NCBI GenBank assembly: GCA_024763435.1
Contig: JANTFN010000048.1
Span: 1-10,131, forward strand
DNA: 10,131 bases
Origin: Thermodesulfobacteriota bacterium
Lineage (GTDB): Bacteria > Desulfobacterota > S145-22
Reading direction: 5' to 3'
Shown here: positions 1-9,000 of the stretch, in pieces
Numbering within the stretch: position 1 is the stretch's first letter
Layout: each line of letters starts with the position of its first letter
The notes under the pieces: model-generated
The model's input: the letters and a program-made list of their open reading frames with translations, nothing else
What the model was told of the DNA's origin: nothing
Database searches by the model: none
Position numbers and translations under genes: made by a program

Positions 1-1
1 C

Positions 2-1345
2 GAGGAGGACAACCTTGGGGGCACCTGCCTGAACCGGGGATGCATTCCTTCCAAAGTTCTGATTACCACAGCAGCGCTGTTCAATAAGATTAAAAAAGCA
101 GATACATATGGGATCACGATCAACGGAGACGTCCGGGTAAACATGTCTCGCTTGGTGGAAAGAAAAGAGAAGGTCCTCCAGGACCAGCAAAAAGGGATTT
201 TTAACCTGCTGCGGCATCATCATATCCGTTACTTGCAGGGAACCGGCTACCTGAAGGAACGGGGAATGGTGGGTGTTCGGCTGAAAGAAGGCGGAGAGGA
301 GAATGTTCCCTGGGATAAGCTCATTTTAGCAACGGGGACCCGGCCTTTCAGCCTGCCGGGTCTCCCCTTTGACGGGAACACGATCCTTTCCAGCGATCAT
401 GCGCTTGATCTGCAGGAAGTCCCTGAATCTATTTTAATTGTCGGCGGTGGTGTTATCGGGTGTGAGTTTGCTTTTCTGTTCTCGGCTCTGGGTGCCAGGG
501 TCACGATTGTGGAAGCATTGAATCGCATGTTGCCGTTACCTTCGGTGGATGAGGATTGTTCGAAGGTACTTCAGCGTGAAATGAAGAAACGCAAAATCAC
601 CTTCATGGTAAATCGTATTGTGGAGGATATATCGGAACAAGAGGACAAACTGCGTGTGACTATTGGCCCCTCCCCATTCCTGGAAAACCCAACAGAAAAA
701 GACAAAAAACTCCTGCACGAAACCGCGAACAAAGCCCTGATTTGTGTGGGGCGGCATCCCAACTCGACGAACCTTGAAGGTTTTGGTTCCCTTGGTGTGC
801 GGGTGGATGGGAGGGGGTGGATAGACGTCAATGAACGGATGGAAACCAACATGCCGAATATTTACGCCATTGGCGATATTTTAGGACCTTCCAGGATCAT
901 GCTGGCGCATGTGGCCTCCACGGAAGGGCGGGTGGCTGCCGAAAACGCCATGGGAAACCATAAGAGGATGGATTATACGGCCGTCCCGGGTGCCATCTTC
1001 ACAACCCCGGAGGTAGCCGATGTCGGCCTGACCGAGGCCCAGGCCAGGGAACAGGGGATTGAAATACGCTCGGAGAGTGTCCTGTTCCGGAGCCTGGGTA
1101 AAGCGCAGGTCATCGGGGAAATTGCCGGTCATGCCAAGATCGTTTTAGAAAAAGGGAGCAGCAGGATTCTGGGGATTCATATTATCGGGCCGCATGCCAC
1201 GGAACTGATTGCCGAAGCCACCCTGGCGGTTCGAACAGGGCACACGATAGCGGATTTAAGCGAGACCATCCATGCGCATCCGACGCTTTCAGAGATCATC
1301 CTGGAAACATCTTTGAAGGCATTGGATCAGTCCTTACACGGGTAG
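2..1345 (+). CDS. lpd: Dihydrolipoamide dehydrogenase (E3 / glycine cleavage L-protein), 5'-truncated by window edge
   Basis: This flavoprotein disulfide reductase re-oxidises the dihydrolipoyl group of GcvH or of 2-oxoacid dehydrogenase E2 proteins, passing electrons through FAD to NAD+ in the cytoplasm. The frame is open from base 2, giving 447 visible residues. Roughly 35 are missing at the N-terminus compared with E. coli Lpd, including the FAD GxGxxG motif. The redox-active disulfide CLNRGCIPSK is visible, with Cys codons at 26-28 and 41-43. Next come ATGTRP (visible residues 110-115), the NAD-binding GGGVIG (148-153) and the second FAD motif AIGDI (289-293). The C-terminal HAHPTLSE carries the catalytic His/Glu pair (about His426 and Glu431). 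The first ATG at 143 is not the start, since the disulfide lies upstream in the same frame. gcvH follows 26 bases downstream, which suggests a glycine cleavage role; a shared role with other lipoyl complexes cannot be excluded. Mercuric or glutathione reductase is less likely given HAHPTLSE and the gcvH neighbour. Confidence 0.95.
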   Translation, partial: EEDNLGGTCLNRGCIPSKVLITTAALFNKIKKADTYGITINGDVRVNMSRLVERKEKVLQDQQKGIFNLLRHHHIRYLQGTGYLKERGMVGVRLKEGGEENVPWDKLILATGTRPFSLPGLPFDGNTILSSDHALDLQEVPESILIVGGGVIGCEFAFLFSALGARVTIVEALNRMLPLPSVDEDCSKVLQREMKKRKITFMVNRIVEDISEQEDKLRVTIGPSPFLENPTEKDKKLLHETANKALICVGRHPNSTNLEGFGSLGVRVDGRGWIDVNERMETNMPNIYAIGDILGPSRIMLAHVASTEGRVAAENAMGNHKRMDYTAVPGAIFTTPEVADVGLTEAQAREQGIEIRSESVLFRSLGKAQVIGEIAGHAKIVLEKGSSRILGIHIIGPHATELIAEATLAVRTGHTIADLSETIHAHPTLSEIILETSLKALDQSLHG

Positions 1346-1358
1346 AACAATTTAACGG

Positions 1359-1364
1359 AAAGGA
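1359..1364 (+). promoter_or_regulatory. Ribosome binding site of gcvH
   Basis: AAAGGA lies seven bases before the ATG at 1372 in the short lpd-gcvH gap. It supports this start and independent translation initiation of gcvH. No terminator-like hairpin is seen in the 26-base gap, so co-transcription with lpd is likely. Confidence 0.6.
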
Positions 1365-1371
1365 AACACCG

Positions 1372-1776
1372 ATGAAATCACTTGACGAATTAGAATTCTT
1401 GGAAGATCAGTTTTATTCTGAAGAGCATGAATGGGCACGCGTTGACGATGACAAAATTACCATCGGCATTACCGATTATGCCCAGGATCAACTTGGGGAT
1501 ATTGTGTTCATCGAATTGCCACAGGCAGGGGATGAACTTAATAAAGGAGACGTATTTGGAACTGTGGAATCTGTCAAAACGGTTTCTGAACTATACATGC
1601 CGGTAGGTGGAGAAATCCTTGTCATTAATGAAACCCTGGAAAATTCACCCGAGCTTATAAACACCGATCCCTATGGATTGGGCTGGGTAATAAAAGTACG
1701 ACCTTTCAATCGTTCCGAAATAAATGAATTGATGAGCCGGGACGTTTATGCGGATATGTTGAAATTCGAGGGGTAA
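1372..1776 (+). CDS. gcvH: Glycine cleavage system H protein (lipoyl carrier)
   Basis: GcvH carries the aminomethyl group from the P-protein (glycine decarboxylase) to the T-protein on a lipoyl arm, and is then re-oxidised by the L-protein (Lpd), here encoded just upstream. The product has 134 residues, normal for the family (about 125-135). The early YSEEHEWARV matches the usual H-protein N-terminal strand. GITDYAQDQLGDIVFIELP follows at residues 32-50. The lipoylation site is ESVKTVSELY, with Lys69 (codon 1576-1578) as the modified residue. The downstream PVGGEI turn and the NTDPYGLGWVIKV segment are also typical. The gene is AT-richer than its neighbours (about 42% G+C by hand count). It appears to be the last gene of its operon, because the next gene is convergent. 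H-like lipoate-binding proteins of sulfur-oxidising Hdr systems are an alternative, but the Lpd neighbour and standard motif favour true GcvH. Confidence 0.95.
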   Translation: MKSLDELEFLEDQFYSEEHEWARVDDDKITIGITDYAQDQLGDIVFIELPQAGDELNKGDVFGTVESVKTVSELYMPVGGEILVINETLENSPELINTDPYGLGWVIKVRPFNRSEINELMSRDVYADMLKFEG

Positions 1777-1828
1777 AACATCTCTAATCTGAAAGAACCT
1801 TTTCCTGATTTTCCTCCTTGTATCATTG
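1777..1828. other. Convergent intergenic gap between gcvH and the RND operon
   Basis: These 52 bases separate the stop codons of two convergent units. The + strand is pyrimidine-rich. I see no strong GC-rich hairpin followed by a T-run in either direction inside the gap. An AAGGAGG-like string on the - strand (1813-1819) has no usable start codon at a proper distance. Confidence 0.5.
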
Positions 1829-4800
1829 TTATTCGTCGTTTTTTGGCGGGGAAAACTGGTTTTCCCCGGATTTCATAAAACAAATTGCCAGAGTGGGGAC
1901 AACAATCAGTGTGGCGAGGGTAGCCGACAGGAGCCCGCCGATCACCGTAATGGCAAAGGGTTGGAAGATTTTTGACCCTACCGTGGTCCCGATGGCCACC
2001 GGCAGAAGGGCAAAGATGGTCGTCAGGCTGGTCATCAGAATGGGTCGCAGGCGAACCGTGGCCGCTGAAATGAGGGCATCATGGAACGGGGTCCCCGACC
2101 TGCGCGCTTTGTTGGCATAGTCCATCAAAACGATGGCGTTGTTGACCGCGATTCCCACGAGGGTAAAGGCCCCCATGCCCACGGAGACGTCCACACCCTG
2201 CCGGGTGACAAACAGGGCTACCAGCGCGCCTACCAGGGAGAGGGGGATGGTGAGGAGAATAATCAAGGGCTGGAGCCAAGAGGAAAATTGCATCGCCATA
2301 ATAAGGTAAATCAAGATAATCGCCGCGATAATAGCTTCAGCCATTTCCAGAACGGTATTCATAAGCACCTTGTACTGTCCTGTAAATTCGAAACTGTACC
2401 CCGCAGGAAGTGACAGCTTTCCGAGCTTGCCCCTTAAACGGGAAACCACCTTGGGGATGTTCCCCTCCACTTCCGCAAGGAGGGTGATCTCGCGCCGTCC
2501 GTTCAGGCGTGTGATGGCGGAGGGCGTGTGGAGGATTCGCACGTCGGCGACACGGGAAAGGGGCAGGCTGGTTCCATCATGGGCAACCACAGGAAGCCTC
2601 TTCAGCAATGTGAGGTTGAGTGGTGCCTTCAAGGCAATTTTTACAAGCACCGGGATGGCTGCCCTCTGTCGAATAACCTGGGTCGCCTGAACGCCAAGAC
2701 GCACCGCTTGAAGCGTGTCGAGAACATCCCGAACACTGACACCGTAGAGGCCGAGTCGCGCATTGTTTAGCCGAACCTGGATCTTCGGGCTTTTGATTTT
2801 TGTGTTATTAACCACATTGCTGATGGCGGGATCGGCGGATAAAACGGATTCGACTCGACTGGCCAGGGTAATAAGGGTGTCTGTGTTATCCCCGTACAGG
2901 GTCACACCAAACAGCGCGGGAAGTCCTGAAAAACTCTCGTCAATCTTTTCCTGCGTGGGCTGGTGATACAGAAACGCCACACCGGGTATCTTTGAATAGG
3001 AGGCCTTGAGCGACGCCATGATGCTTGTCAGGGAATGGCGTCTTTCTCCTTTGGGTGTCAACTTGATCATCAACTCGCCCCGATTGACCCCCTCGATCAT
3101 GTAACTGCCGCCGGGAGACCCCGTGCGGCGGTAAACGCAGGAGACATCGGCGTCTTTGAGGGCGATGCCATCCAGGATACAGCCAATGCGATTGCTTTCC
3201 CTGAGGGAGGTCCCCGGCGGCATTACGTATTCAATCAGGATGGCACCTTCGTCGATAGGAGGCAGGACCGAGGCCCGGCCGAGAAAGACGGAAAGCCCGG
3301 CCAACCCGAGAAAAGCGGCGGCCAAAATCAACGTTATCACCTTGTGGCGAAAGGTAAAGGCCAGGATGGATTGCAGCCGGTTCCCCAGGGCCCGCACCAA
3401 GCGAGGGCCGGGAAGCGTCTCTTTGACGGCAACGATTTTCTTTCCCCGGCTGAAGAGCGTGGGAACCAGGGTAAGAGAGAGTATGAGGGAAACGAGAAGC
3501 GCGGCGCTGATGGTAAACCCAAAGGGCTTGAGAAACAGGCCGGCAATACCGGTGACCATGACCATGGGCAAAAAGGCGGCCACGGTTGTAAAGGTCCCGG
3601 AGGCATCGGGTCCGGCAATCTCCATGGTTCCCCGGAGGCATGCCTCTGGAACATCCGGGGTAAGACGCGCGTGCCGGAAGATATTTTCGGCCACCACAAT
3701 GGCGTCATCCACAATCATGCCGATGGCCAGCGCCAGGGCGGTCATGGTAATGACATTCAATGACAGGCCCGCCCCCTTCATCAACGTCAATGTGGCGAGA
3801 AACGTGATGGGAATCGTAGTTGCCACAATCAAGGTGGGACGCCACGCGGCAAGAAAGAAGTAAAGGACAAGAATGGCCAATCCCGCGCCAATCAAGAGAT
3901 CCCAGAGTATTTCTCCCTGTGATTCACGAATAATCTCCGATTGGTCGTAGAATTTCCTGACCTTTGTCCCCGCGGGAAGAAGGCCTTGAAGCTTAACCAT
4001 TGTCTTGGCCACGCCTGCCACAACCCGGGTAGTACTAGCCCCCGGTTGTTTCCGTATGATGAGAGCGACAGCGGGAATACCATCACCATGAACATTATAA
4101 TGTCTTGGCGCTCTGCCTGCGCGAACCTCCGCCAGCGAACCAAGAAGCACCGTTTGCCCCCCACTCCCCGTCAGAGGAATGGCGCGTATATTGGAAAGGT
4201 CTTTGATTCGTGCGTCTCCCCGAATCAGAACCTCCCGTGCCGAACGGTTGATGAACCCGGAAACCGCGACGTTGTTGTGGTTTTTCAGGGCGGAAATCAC
4301 GTCTCCAAGTGTAAAGTGAAGGGCTTTCAGCTTTTCAGGCCGAATGGCTACATAAAAGGCCCGCCTGTCTCCGCCCAGGACCTCCACGGAGGAGACGCCT
4401 TCTACGCCCATCAACCTTCCCGCAAGGTCGTAACGCACAATATTACGCAGGGTAACAGGGCTCCCCGCACCGAAAATTACATACCCGCAAACCTCCTGAA
4501 GGGTCGTACCAATATTTTCAAGCCGGGGCAGCGTCCCCCTGGGCAGGATGCCGGAGAGTCGGGCGAGCCGGGCCTGAACGAGCTGCCGGGCATCGCGGAT
4601 GGCTGTTCCCCAGCTGAACTGGACGGTCACCTGGGAAATACCTTCCACGGAAGTAGAGGCCACCCGATTGACACCGGGGATGCTCCGCATTTCATCCTCG
4701 ACGGGTCTCGTAACAAGATGTTCCATGTCTTCCGGAGAGGCCGCGGGAATATGGGAGATGATATTGACCACAGGAACCGAGAGCTTTGGGAAAAGATCAA

Positions 4801-4903
4801 CCGGCATATGCGTGAAGGAGAAGAGGCCGCCGATCCCCAGGATGACGGCAAAGAAAACAGCCGTAAGGGGCTTCCCAACAATAAAACGCAGAAAGGCCCG
4901 CAT
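1829..4903 (-). CDS. RND-superfamily efflux permease (module 1, last gene of operon)
   Basis: This is a 1024-residue inner-membrane proton-driven pump of the AcrB/CusA superfamily, expected to work as a trimer with a periplasmic adaptor and an outer-membrane channel. The layout is TM1 (about 12-30), the first periplasmic porter loop (31-334), TM2-TM6 (335-484), TM7 (522-541), the second loop (542-853) and TM8-TM12 (854-1008). TM4 has GMIVDDAIVVAEN with the Asp399-Asp400 pair. TM10 has GIAVNNAIVLMDY, with Asn921 where AcrB has Lys940. TM11 begins RLRPILMTS, with the conserved Arg at 953. The second loop carries PPIDEGAI, PPGTSLRES, YRRTG and IPGVAFLYHQP, wording that I associate with CusA/CzcA proteins. 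The ATG sits 3 bases after the upstream adaptor stop, with AAGGTGG as ribosome binding site, so translation is probably coupled to that adaptor. The substrate is unknown: drugs, lipophiles or metals are all possible. Confidence 0.93.
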   Translation of the reverse strand: MRAFLRFIVGKPLTAVFFAVILGIGGLFSFTHMPVDLFPKLSVPVVNIISHIPAASPEDMEHLVTRPVEDEMRSIPGVNRVASTSVEGISQVTVQFSWGTAIRDARQLVQARLARLSGILPRGTLPRLENIGTTLQEVCGYVIFGAGSPVTLRNIVRYDLAGRLMGVEGVSSVEVLGGDRRAFYVAIRPEKLKALHFTLGDVISALKNHNNVAVSGFINRSAREVLIRGDARIKDLSNIRAIPLTGSGGQTVLLGSLAEVRAGRAPRHYNVHGDGIPAVALIIRKQPGASTTRVVAGVAKTMVKLQGLLPAGTKVRKFYDQSEIIRESQGEILWDLLIGAGLAILVLYFFLAAWRPTLIVATTIPITFLATLTLMKGAGLSLNVITMTALALAIGMIVDDAIVVAENIFRHARLTPDVPEACLRGTMEIAGPDASGTFTTVAAFLPMVMVTGIAGLFLKPFGFTISAALLVSLILSLTLVPTLFSRGKKIVAVKETLPGPRLVRALGNRLQSILAFTFRHKVITLILAAAFLGLAGLSVFLGRASVLPPIDEGAILIEYVMPPGTSLRESNRIGCILDGIALKDADVSCVYRRTGSPGGSYMIEGVNRGELMIKLTPKGERRHSLTSIMASLKASYSKIPGVAFLYHQPTQEKIDESFSGLPALFGVTLYGDNTDTLITLASRVESVLSADPAISNVVNNTKIKSPKIQVRLNNARLGLYGVSVRDVLDTLQAVRLGVQATQVIRQRAAIPVLVKIALKAPLNLTLLKRLPVVAHDGTSLPLSRVADVRILHTPSAITRLNGRREITLLAEVEGNIPKVVSRLRGKLGKLSLPAGYSFEFTGQYKVLMNTVLEMAEAIIAAIILIYLIMAMQFSSWLQPLIILLTIPLSLVGALVALFVTRQGVDVSVGMGAFTLVGIAVNNAIVLMDYANKARRSGTPFHDALISAATVRLRPILMTSLTTIFALLPVAIGTTVGSKIFQPFAITVIGGLLSATLATLIVVPTLAICFMKSGENQFSPPKNDE
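1847..1868. repeat. Perfect 22-base palindrome (hairpin candidate) at the 3' end of the RND gene
   Basis: The arms CGGGGAAAAC and GTTTTCCCCG flank a TG centre. This allows a stem of about nine pairs with a four-base loop in RNA from either strand. It lies within the last codons of the permease gene, close to the convergent gcvH end. There is no T-run after the stem in either direction, so it is not a canonical intrinsic terminator. It could stabilise 3' ends or impede convergent transcription, or be chance. Confidence 0.45.
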
Positions 4904-4906
4904 CGG

Positions 4907-5989
4907 TTAGTCCGCCACCTTGTAGATCTTGTTAAAATGCCGGTAGAAGAGTTCATACCCGCCATGGATCACCACCTGGTCCTTTTCTTGGAGTCCACTG
5001 AGGATTCCCACCCATTCCCCGGAAATCGGTCCGGTTTTAACCGGGCGTTTGATGTATCCCTTTGGACCCTTTACAAAGATAAAGGGGCGTTCATCCTGAT
5101 CACGAATAATGGCGCTGACGGGAATAGCCATCAGGCCCTTTTGAACCCCTGTCACAAGCACGCCGGAAATTGTTTCCCCCGGGCTGAATTGATGGTTGAC
5201 AGTCTTGCCTTCTATCCAGATGATTGCTGCACCTTTCCGGGTATGTCGCGGAAGTACCGTGGCAACGGACGCGGCGATATCCCTGCCGGCCGCCGTATGG
5301 ATGAGGACCTTACACCCCTTGAGACGGATGCCCCGGGGCGGAAACAGGGTCGCGACAATTCTCAGCGATTTTAACGGAACAATTTCACAGAGGACATCCC
5401 CTGTATGGACCGCCTGCCCTTTACTGACCTGTCGTCCAGTAAACAGGCCGTCCATCCGGGCACGAATCTTCAGGCTATTCCTGAAAACGGCTAATTGGAG
5501 TTTCATCCGTTCAAGGCTTGACTGGAGGGTGAATAAGGCCTGCTCCGCGGAAAGAAGGGTCTCTTTTTTTGCAATCTTTTGCGCCACGGCCTCTTTTTTC
5601 AGGCGGACATTCTGACGGGCAATCAAGACCCTGGGCCTTAAAGCGGCTATTTCTGCGTTCAGGGATTTAAGACGACCTTCAACACGCGGGCCACCTAAGG
5701 TAAAAAGAAGCGTTCCCCGGGTAACCGGCGTTTCATCCGGGGCTTTGATGGCAAGAATCTCCCCGTCCGTAAGCGCTTTAACCCGGTTGGTTTCCCTGCT
5801 TTCCACCCTGCCGAACCAGGGGCAGGTGAGGGTAAAATCCCGCTTCACCGGCACCTGTGTTTCAATAAGGCCTTTTGTCATGGTGTGCGCTTTCTTTGCG
5901 TCCCCAGCAGGGGCAGGGGCAATCCAGCATAAATCCAGAAAAACTATGAATAGAAAGATACAAAAAGCAGCACGAACATGGCGTTTCAT
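4907..5989 (-). CDS. RND periplasmic adaptor (membrane fusion protein, module 1)
   Basis: This is a 360-residue HlyD/AcrA-type adaptor that would bridge the adjacent permease and an outer-membrane channel. The N-terminus MKRHVRAAFCIFLF has a basic n-region and a hydrophobic core, ending in APAPA with predicted Sec cleavage after Ala28. There is no lipobox, so it is probably soluble or loosely attached rather than a lipoprotein. The two biotinyl-lipoyl halves are near residues 66-99 (TDGEILAIKAPDETPVTRG) and 175-205 (RMDGLFTGRQVSKGQ). They flank a helical hairpin at about 102-172, rich in Lys, Arg, Glu, Leu and Ala. A beta-barrel segment (about 208-285) and a membrane-proximal region with AIPVSAII follow. 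The start is supported by AAGGGAG eight bases upstream. The gene follows the module 2 permease after 44 bases and precedes its own permease by 3 bases. Sequence similarity to the other adaptor in the window looks low. The substrate cannot be inferred. Confidence 0.9.
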   Translation of the reverse strand: MKRHVRAAFCIFLFIVFLDLCWIAPAPAGDAKKAHTMTKGLIETQVPVKRDFTLTCPWFGRVESRETNRVKALTDGEILAIKAPDETPVTRGTLLFTLGGPRVEGRLKSLNAEIAALRPRVLIARQNVRLKKEAVAQKIAKKETLLSAEQALFTLQSSLERMKLQLAVFRNSLKIRARMDGLFTGRQVSKGQAVHTGDVLCEIVPLKSLRIVATLFPPRGIRLKGCKVLIHTAAGRDIAASVATVLPRHTRKGAAIIWIEGKTVNHQFSPGETISGVLVTGVQKGLMAIPVSAIIRDQDERPFIFVKGPKGYIKRPVKTGPISGEWVGILSGLQEKDQVVIHGGYELFYRHFNKIYKVAD

Positions 5990-5997
5990 TGTGTTAT

Positions 5998-6004
5998 CTC
6001 CCTT
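5998..6004 (-). promoter_or_regulatory. Ribosome binding site of the module 1 adaptor
   Basis: The - strand reads AAGGGAG eight bases before the ATG at 5989. It lies in the 44-base gap (5990-6033) after the module 2 permease stop. The rest of that gap is A-rich and shows no clear promoter or terminator, which favours read-through transcription of all four genes. Confidence 0.7.
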
Positions 6005-6033
6005 TTCAGGCGTTTTTATTGTTTTACAACACC

Positions 6034-9000
6034 TTATACTTCACGGTCTTTTATGTCCAGAATAATAAGGAAGGCTGGTAAAATTATCAGGATCAGCGGT
6101 AATTGCACGCATAGACCAGAAACAATGGCTATGGCCAGGGGCTGAAGCATAGCAGCCCCTTCCCCTATTCCCAGCGCAAGGGGAATAAAGGCCAGGATCG
6201 CGGCCACCGTGGTCATGGCAATGGGACGCATGCGATTCTTCCCCGCCACAATCAGGGCCGTCTTTTTGTCAAAATCCCCCGGCAGGGTTCGATATTCCGA
6301 GAAATAGAAAATGGCAACCTCCGTGACAATACCCACAATCATGGTCAGCCCCATCATGGATGTGATGTTAATTTCCGTTCCCGTCACAAACAATCCGATA
6401 AAAACCGCTGCAAGGGAAAGCAGGGTGGTTATGAGCATGGAGATGGTCACACGAAAACGCTCGTATAGAAAAAGCAGAAGCAGAAAGACAAGAACAACAG
6501 CGGAAATAAAAACAGCGATGAGCCCCTTAAAGGCAATTTGCTGTTGCGCGTAAAGGCCACCGAGAGTGTAGTAAACCCCTTTGGGTAACAACTCTGATTT
6601 TTCCAGTGCGGATTTGACCTCTCTTATGACCGAACCCATATCGCGTCCGCTAATCCGGCCGGTTACAGCAATCATCCGTTTCAGGTCATCCCGCATAATT
6701 TGTGGCTGGCCGGTGATGGTTTTGATGGTTACAATGCGCTTCAGGGGGAAGAGGTGTCCGTCCGGGGCCTTAAGGCGGAGCCTTTCTATCTTTCGTGTTG
6801 TTGAACGGATATCGGAAGAAATCCAGACCCTGACCCCGATCATTTTAGGCCCTTTCTGTACCTGGGTCGTGACCGCGCCGTAAAGAAAGTTGGAGAGCAT
6901 ATGGGTTACCTGTTCGGGGTTAACCCCTTCAAAAGAGGCCTTGGCCCGGTTCACGCGGATATCCAGCGCGTCTCCCGCCAGAACAATCCCATCTTTAACA
7001 TCCACAACACCTGGAATTTTACGGATTGTTGAAGCCACCTTCGGTCCCAGTTTCATAAGGAGTTTTTCGTTGTCCGAAAAAAGTTTTATCTCTATGGGTT
7101 GGGGAACGGCGGTAAGATCACCGATAAGATCCTCCATCAGCTGCGCCATTTCGATTTCAAGGCCTGGGACTTTTCGCTCCACGCGTCTCCTTACATCATC
7201 CATAATGGTCTCAATCCCCCGGCGCGGGGGCGGTTTCAAACGAACAAAAAAGTCTCCCTCGTTGGCTTCAGTTATGCCGCCTCCCAACTGAAGGCCTGTA
7301 CGGCGCGAATAGGTTTCAACCTCCGGGGTTTTCTGGAGGATCTGCTCAACCTTTCGGAGCAAACGGTCTGTTTCTGTGAGCGAGGTTCCCGCTGCTGTGC
7401 GGTAATCAAGGATAAAACCCCCTTCATCCATTTTCGGCATAAAGCCGGACCCCAGGTGTTTATAGGAAAACCAGCCAAATCCAAGCAGCGGGACAATCAG
7501 AACCAATACCAGCCAGGGATGGTTTAAAACAGGTCTCATGATAGCTTCATACGATCGGTGGGAAATCCTCGTTAACGGCCCGTTTTTTTCCTGTTTGGCG
7601 TCCTTTTCACCAAGCAGGTGATCCGCAAGGAGCGGAACGGCCAGCCAGGCAATGAAAAAGGAAATGATCAGGCTCGAAGCCATGGTCAGGGACAGGGATC
7701 TGAAAAAAGCGCCGGTGACGCCGGAAAGAAAGGCCATGGGTGTGAAAATGATAATGGTCGAAGCGGAGGATCCCGCAAGAGGACGGGTAAACTCCCGGGC
7801 GGCGGCCATCACACGTCCATGGTGATCGCCGCTGCCTTCGCGCAGCCTCCGAACGATATGTTCCTGCATGACAATCATGTCGTCGATGATCAGCGCCACT
7901 GCGGCAGCCATTCCTCCCAGGGTCATGATATTAAAACTCATCCGCAGGACATAAAGCAGCAGGACGGTCGCAGCAAGGACACAGGGAACCGTTATCGCGG
8001 CGATAAAGGTCATCTTGATGTTCCGCAGAAAGAGCCACAAGACAAGAACAGCAAACAGAAGGCCGATTAAGACAGCGTCCCTGACGCTGCCCGCGGAGGA
8101 AAGAATCAGGTCTGTCTGGTCGTACCAGTTGGCGATTTTAATCCCCTTTGGCAGGTGGGCACGGAACCCGGCAAGTTTTCTTTTTATCTCACGCGCTATC
8201 TTCACGGTGTTGCCGCCCGGCTGCTGATAAACCTGAAAGAGGACCGCGTCGCGGCCATCAGCCGTAACCCGTGTCCACTGGGGTGCTGTTCCACGGCTCA
8301 CCGTAGCAATATCATCCAGGCGCACCAGGCCGTTTTCCCCTGAACGAAGAATTGTTTCCTTTATTTGGTCAAGGTTGTGAAATGACGTATCGGAAATAGC
8401 AAGGTAGAGTTTGTAATGTTCCTCCATCTTGCCAACAGCCGTAATGACATTGGCGGCTGAAATGGCATTGGCCACATCAGTCAACGAGAGATTATAGGCG
8501 GCCAATCTTGCCGGGTTAACCGTTACCCTGTATTCTTCCCGGTCGCCCCCCTGAACACCTATTCTGGCAACCCCTTTCACCGTGGACAGTAAAGGCCTGA
8601 TTTGGTAAAGGGCTAAATCCCTCAATTCCACCAGTGAGTGATTCCCGGCAGTAAGACTGTAAGCCAAGACCGGAAAGACGGTGGGATCCATACGTTTGAC
8701 GTTAAAAGCGGTTCCGGAAGGAAGATCAGGAAGAACCTTGTTAATAGCGGATTCCACCTGGAGCATGGCGGCTATCATGTCCTCTCCCCAGTCAAAATTG
8801 ACCGAGATATCCGCGCTTCCACGGCTCGTGGTGGAACGAACAGAGCGAACGCCTGGAACGGCCCGAACAGCCTCTTCCACAGGCCAGGTCACCTCTATGG
8901 CCATCTTTTCGGCTGGCCGGTCGCCAGCATCGAGACTTACCACAACCCGCGGGAAGTTGACATGAGGGAAAAGGGCCACCGGTAGTTTGAGGCTTGCGGC

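Noticed and set aside
143..145. ATG at 143 as the start of the dihydrolipoamide dehydrogenase gene
   Set aside because: The same frame is open upstream and encodes the essential redox disulfide motif, so the gene is cut by the window edge rather than starting here.
1813..1819. A perfect AAGGAGG Shine-Dalgarno-like string on the - strand after the module 1 permease
   Set aside because: No start codon follows at 5-10 bases. The next ATG is about 31 bases away and opens only an 11-codon frame.
3035..3863. Two overlapping + strand open frames of 235-242 codons
   Set aside because: Both lie wholly within the permease gene, in antisense, and show no family motifs, no convincing ribosome binding site and biased Arg/Gly-rich content.
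3941..5374. A 477-codon open frame on the + strand opposite the module 1 permease and adaptor
   Set aside because: It spans two well-supported genes on the other strand, has low-complexity, Gly/Arg/Pro/His-rich composition with no recognisable domain, and crosses the coupled gene boundary. It is an antisense shadow of GC-biased coding sequence.
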